A DNA stretch of 64,000 bases from CAZBWS01 sp964495705. Its GTDB lineage: Bacteria; Pseudomonadota; Gammaproteobacteria; HTCC5015. The translations under genes and the position numbers were made by a program. This document shows positions 61,826-64,000 of this stretch, one piece after another; within the stretch, counting starts at the first letter, position 1; every line of letters begins with the position of its first letter. Below the pieces are notes generated by a model. That model did no database searches, had not been told where the DNA came from, and saw only the letters and a program-made list of their open reading frames with translations. The stretch is from contig CAZBWS010000001.1 in NCBI GenBank assembly GCA_964495705.1, positions 1 to 64,000 on the forward strand, in the 5' to 3' direction.

Positions 61826-62336
61826 AATACATTTATGCATACTGTTGTGCCTATGCGGATATGCTGTACAACCCTTTGCGCTTGAGTCTGATCGCAGTGC
61901 GCCAATCAATATAGAGGCCGATCAAGTCGACCTCGACCAAAGCAAGGGTATTGCCAAATATCTAGGCAATGTTAGCTTGGTGCAAGGCAGCATTAATATC
62001 AATGCTAACTCTATACAGGTATATGCGAAAAACGGCCAACTAGACCGGGCAGACATTCAGGGCGGCGACAAGCTTGCCCGCTTTAAACAACAAACAGACA
62101 CGGGACAAACGATGAGTGGAGAGGCGCAGTCTATTGAGTTGCGACAAGGCTCTTCAGATATTGTGTTCAAAGGCCAGGCCACTGTCGATGACGGCTTAAA
62201 CAAAATTAGCGGCGCCGTGATTCGCTATAATACTCAACAACATAAAATCATAGCCGATAACGACGGTAAAGAATCTGGGCGTGTAAAAGTAATCTTTCTC
62301 CCCAATACTGACAAACCCCAAGAGCAGCTACCTTAA
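61806..62336 (+). CDS. lptA: LPS transport periplasmic protein LptA
   Basis: 176 residues with a signal peptide ending near FAL (about 25). The OstA-type strands are clear: PINIEADQVDLDQSKGIAKYLGNVSL, cited by its core NIEADQ. It forms the periplasmic beta-jellyroll bridge to LptD. The start is GTG at 61806-61808 with AGGACAGG upstream. It overlaps lptB by one base. One ATGCGGATA word lies in the signal-peptide codons (61853). Confidence 0.93.
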   Translation: MFTTFNKIHLCILLCLCGYAVQPFALESDRSAPINIEADQVDLDQSKGIAKYLGNVSLVQGSININANSIQVYAKNGQLDRADIQGGDKLARFKQQTDTGQTMSGEAQSIELRQGSSDIVFKGQATVDDGLNKISGAVIRYNTQQHKIIADNDGKESGRVKVIFLPNTDKPQEQLP

Positions 62337-63061
62337 TGGCCATTTTGCGCGCAGAGAATCTAGCCAAAAGCTATAAAAAACGCAATGTGGTTAGTGATGT
62401 TTCCTATGCGGTATCCAGCGGTGAAGTCGTCGGCCTGCTGGGTCCCAACGGCGCAGGAAAAACCACCAGTTTTTATATGATGGTCGGCTTAGTTCCCTCT
62501 GATGCTGGACGCATCATGCTGGATGAGCGGGACATCACGCCGCTAGCCATGCATGCCCGTGCACGCCTAGGTGTGGGCTATTTACCCCAAGAAGCCTCTA
62601 TCTTTCGCAAGCTCACGGTAGAACAGAATATCATGGGCATTTTACAGCTGCGCAAGGAGCTGAATAAGCAGCAGCGCCTAGATGAAATGGAGCAACTATT
62701 AAACGACTTTCAGATCACCCACATCCGCAACTCCGAGGGTATCGCCCTCTCCGGCGGTGAGCGTCGCCGCGTAGAAATTGCTCGCGCCCTCGCTGCCGCA
62801 CCTAAGTTTATTTTACTCGACGAACCCTTTGCCGGCGTCGATCCTATATCAGTTGGTGATATTCAACATATCATTACCAGCCTTACTACACGGGATATCG
62901 GTGTACTGATTACGGATCATAATGTACGAGAAACCCTCGGCATCTGTGAACGTGCCTATATATTAGGCAACGGGCATGTAATTGCAGAGGGCACTCCAGA
63001 TGAAGTACTGAATAATGCGAAAGTACGCGAAGTGTATTTAGGCGAGGATTTTAAGCTTTAA
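62336..63061 (+). CDS. lptB: LPS export ABC transporter ATPase LptB
   Basis: 241 residues, the cytoplasmic ATPase of LptB2FGC. Walker A GPNGAGKTT (about 38-46), the Q-loop, signature LSGGERRRVEIARAL, Walker B FILLDEPFAGVDP and the H-loop ITDHNVRE are all present. It is the last LPS gene before rpoN, the standard order. Confidence 0.97.
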   Translation: MAILRAENLAKSYKKRNVVSDVSYAVSSGEVVGLLGPNGAGKTTSFYMMVGLVPSDAGRIMLDERDITPLAMHARARLGVGYLPQEASIFRKLTVEQNIMGILQLRKELNKQQRLDEMEQLLNDFQITHIRNSEGIALSGGERRRVEIARALAAAPKFILLDEPFAGVDPISVGDIQHIITSLTTRDIGVLITDHNVRETLGICERAYILGNGHVIAEGTPDEVLNNAKVREVYLGEDFKL

Positions 63062-63079
63062 TTGCTTAGCGAGTTACCT

Positions 63080-63094
63080 TGGCACGATATTTGC
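63080..63094 (+). promoter_or_regulatory. Sigma-54 type -24/-12 promoter upstream of rpoN
   Basis: TGGCACG-ATAT-TTGC matches the sigma-54 consensus TGGCACG-N4-TTGC at every fixed base. It lies 19 bp after lptB, 36 bp before the rpoN ATG, so the transcript would start about 25 nt upstream of the gene. No enhancer-binding site is assignable. Confidence 0.75.
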
Positions 63095-63130
63095 CCTATA
63101 CTGGGCTGATACTAATAAATACGCTGAAAA

Positions 63131-64000
63131 ATGAAGCAATCTCTGCAACTTAAACTGGGTCAAAGTCTTACCATGACCCCTCAATTGCAACAGGCAATTA
63201 AGCTGTTGCAATTACACTCTCTTGAACTCCAACAAGAAATCCAGCAAATGCTGGAATCCAACCCCATGCTGGAGCAAGAAGAAACAAGCACTGAGTCCAA
63301 TAATGAGGAAAATACGGACACATTGCCAGAGACAGACAACGACATAGACTTAAATCAAGATCACGCCGTAAGTGCAGACGACACCCCGGTTGACAGCGTG
63401 CCAGATGACCATTGGGAACCCATCTCTAGCGGCGCCTCCGCACCAGCAGGGGATAGTGATCGCGACATCTGGGACACCCAAGCAGGCATCCCAACAGAGA
63501 CATTACAAGACCACCTACTCTGGCAACTACAAATGTCACACTTATCGGCTGTGGATGAGTTCATTGCGGATAGTATCATTGACTGCATTAACGACGATGG
63601 CTTCTTAACCGAGAGCCTAGATAGTATTCACGCTTCAGTATTACGCGAATTTGAGGATGTAGAGCGGGATGAGGTTGTAGCAGTACTTCACCGCATACAG
63701 CACCTAGACCCCCTCGGCGTGGGTGCTACCAGCGTTGAGAATTGCCTCATTATACAGCTTGACGCCCTGCCCCCAGAAACCGCTCATATACAGTTGGCTA
63801 AGGATATTATTGGCGAGCATATACAACTATTAGCCACCCATGATTATGCACGCCTCAAACGCGCTCTCAAGGTCAAGGAAGAGGACTTGTCTGAGGCTGT
63901 ACATTTAATTCAAGGCCTTAACCCCAAGCCTGGCGCCAGCATATCTAGTGATCGAGTAGAGTACATTGTGCCCGATGTATTTGTCAGCAAGGCACAGGGG
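63131..64000 (+). CDS. rpoN: RNA polymerase sigma-54 factor, N-terminal part
   Basis: The frame is open from the ATG at 63131 to the end of the window, 290 codons; the C-terminal core and RpoN box lie beyond. It starts MKQSLQLKLGQSLTMTPQ, then QLQQAIKLLQLHSLELQQEI, the Gln/Leu-rich region I that contacts enhancer-activated factors. A long acidic region II (about 50-115) and the start of the core-binding domain (LQDHLLWQLQ) follow. The lptB-rpoN order is typical. It is preceded by a sigma-54 promoter and so may regulate itself. Confidence 0.96.
   Translation, partial: MKQSLQLKLGQSLTMTPQLQQAIKLLQLHSLELQQEIQQMLESNPMLEQEETSTESNNEENTDTLPETDNDIDLNQDHAVSADDTPVDSVPDDHWEPISSGASAPAGDSDRDIWDTQAGIPTETLQDHLLWQLQMSHLSAVDEFIADSIIDCINDDGFLTESLDSIHASVLREFEDVERDEVVAVLHRIQHLDPLGVGATSVENCLIIQLDALPPETAHIQLAKDIIGEHIQLLATHDYARLKRALKVKEEDLSEAVHLIQGLNPKPGASISSDRVEYIVPDVFVSKAQG

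Overview
The window is a chromosomal segment of a Gammaproteobacterium. Gene order is close to that of Pseudomonas and its marine relatives (Cellvibrionaceae-type bacteria): rimI beside a uracil-DNA-glycosylase-like gene, ilvI-ilvH-ilvC followed by pssA, gacA-uvrC-pgsA followed by Gly/Cys/Leu tRNAs, nrdR-ribD-ribE-ribBX-ribH-nusB-thiL-pgpA, and kdsD-kdsC-lptC-lptA-lptB-rpoN. A secreted metalloprotease with a GlyGly-CTERM tail fits a marine type II secretor. The genus assignment is inference. No prophage, IS element or CRISPR array is visible.

Layout. 0-6 kb: the first codons of prfC (minus), a secreted metalloprotease, a small lipoprotein and a GT-C type membrane glycosyltransferase, then small secreted or membrane proteins. 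4.6-8.3 kb (minus): leuA, UDG-like, rimI and a membrane-anchored HELGH protein. 8.6-10.7 kb: a periplasmic binding protein and an outer-membrane barrel. 10.8-18.8 kb (minus): ilvIHC, a decarboxylase-like protein, pssA, glnS, cysS. 19-25.3 kb: bepA-like protease, MFS transporter, rbgA, rlmI. 25.4-33.7 kb (minus): a nine-gene ExbB/ExbD/ExbD/AgmX-PglI/TPR operon. 33.8-34.4 kb: four tRNAs. 34.4-39.4 kb: pgsA, uvrC, gacA, plsX, rpmF, yceD. 39.5-49.1 kb: maf, then pgpA, thiL, nusB, riboflavin genes, nrdR and glyA. 49.4-53.3 kb: ettA and argG. 53.6-59.7 kb: aceE-aceF, ndh and an unknown gene. 59.7-64 kb: KDO synthesis and LPS transport genes, then the start of rpoN.

Two signals stand out. (1) The 9-mer ATGCGGATA (extended consensus ATGCGGATAGGCT) occurs at least 19 times on the two strands, where about 0.5 would be expected by chance. 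It lies inside genes and, just after several stop codons, in inverted pairs shaped like terminators. That is the behaviour of DNA uptake sequences. (2) The 25.4-33.7 kb operon resembles a reduced Agl/Glt-type (myxobacterial gliding-motor) envelope machine. It has two ExbD-like subunits, one with the usual membrane Asp and one with Asn in that place. In addition, rpoN has a near-perfect sigma-54 promoter directly upstream.

Assembly. There are five runs of exactly 100 N. Four are flanked by perfect 55-bp direct duplications, the mark of contigs that overlap by a k-mer of 55 and were padded with N. Removing 155 bp at each restores the reading frames of rlmI and the MFS gene. The fifth gap (58913-59012) has no such overlap and truly hides the 3' ends of ndh and the convergent gene.
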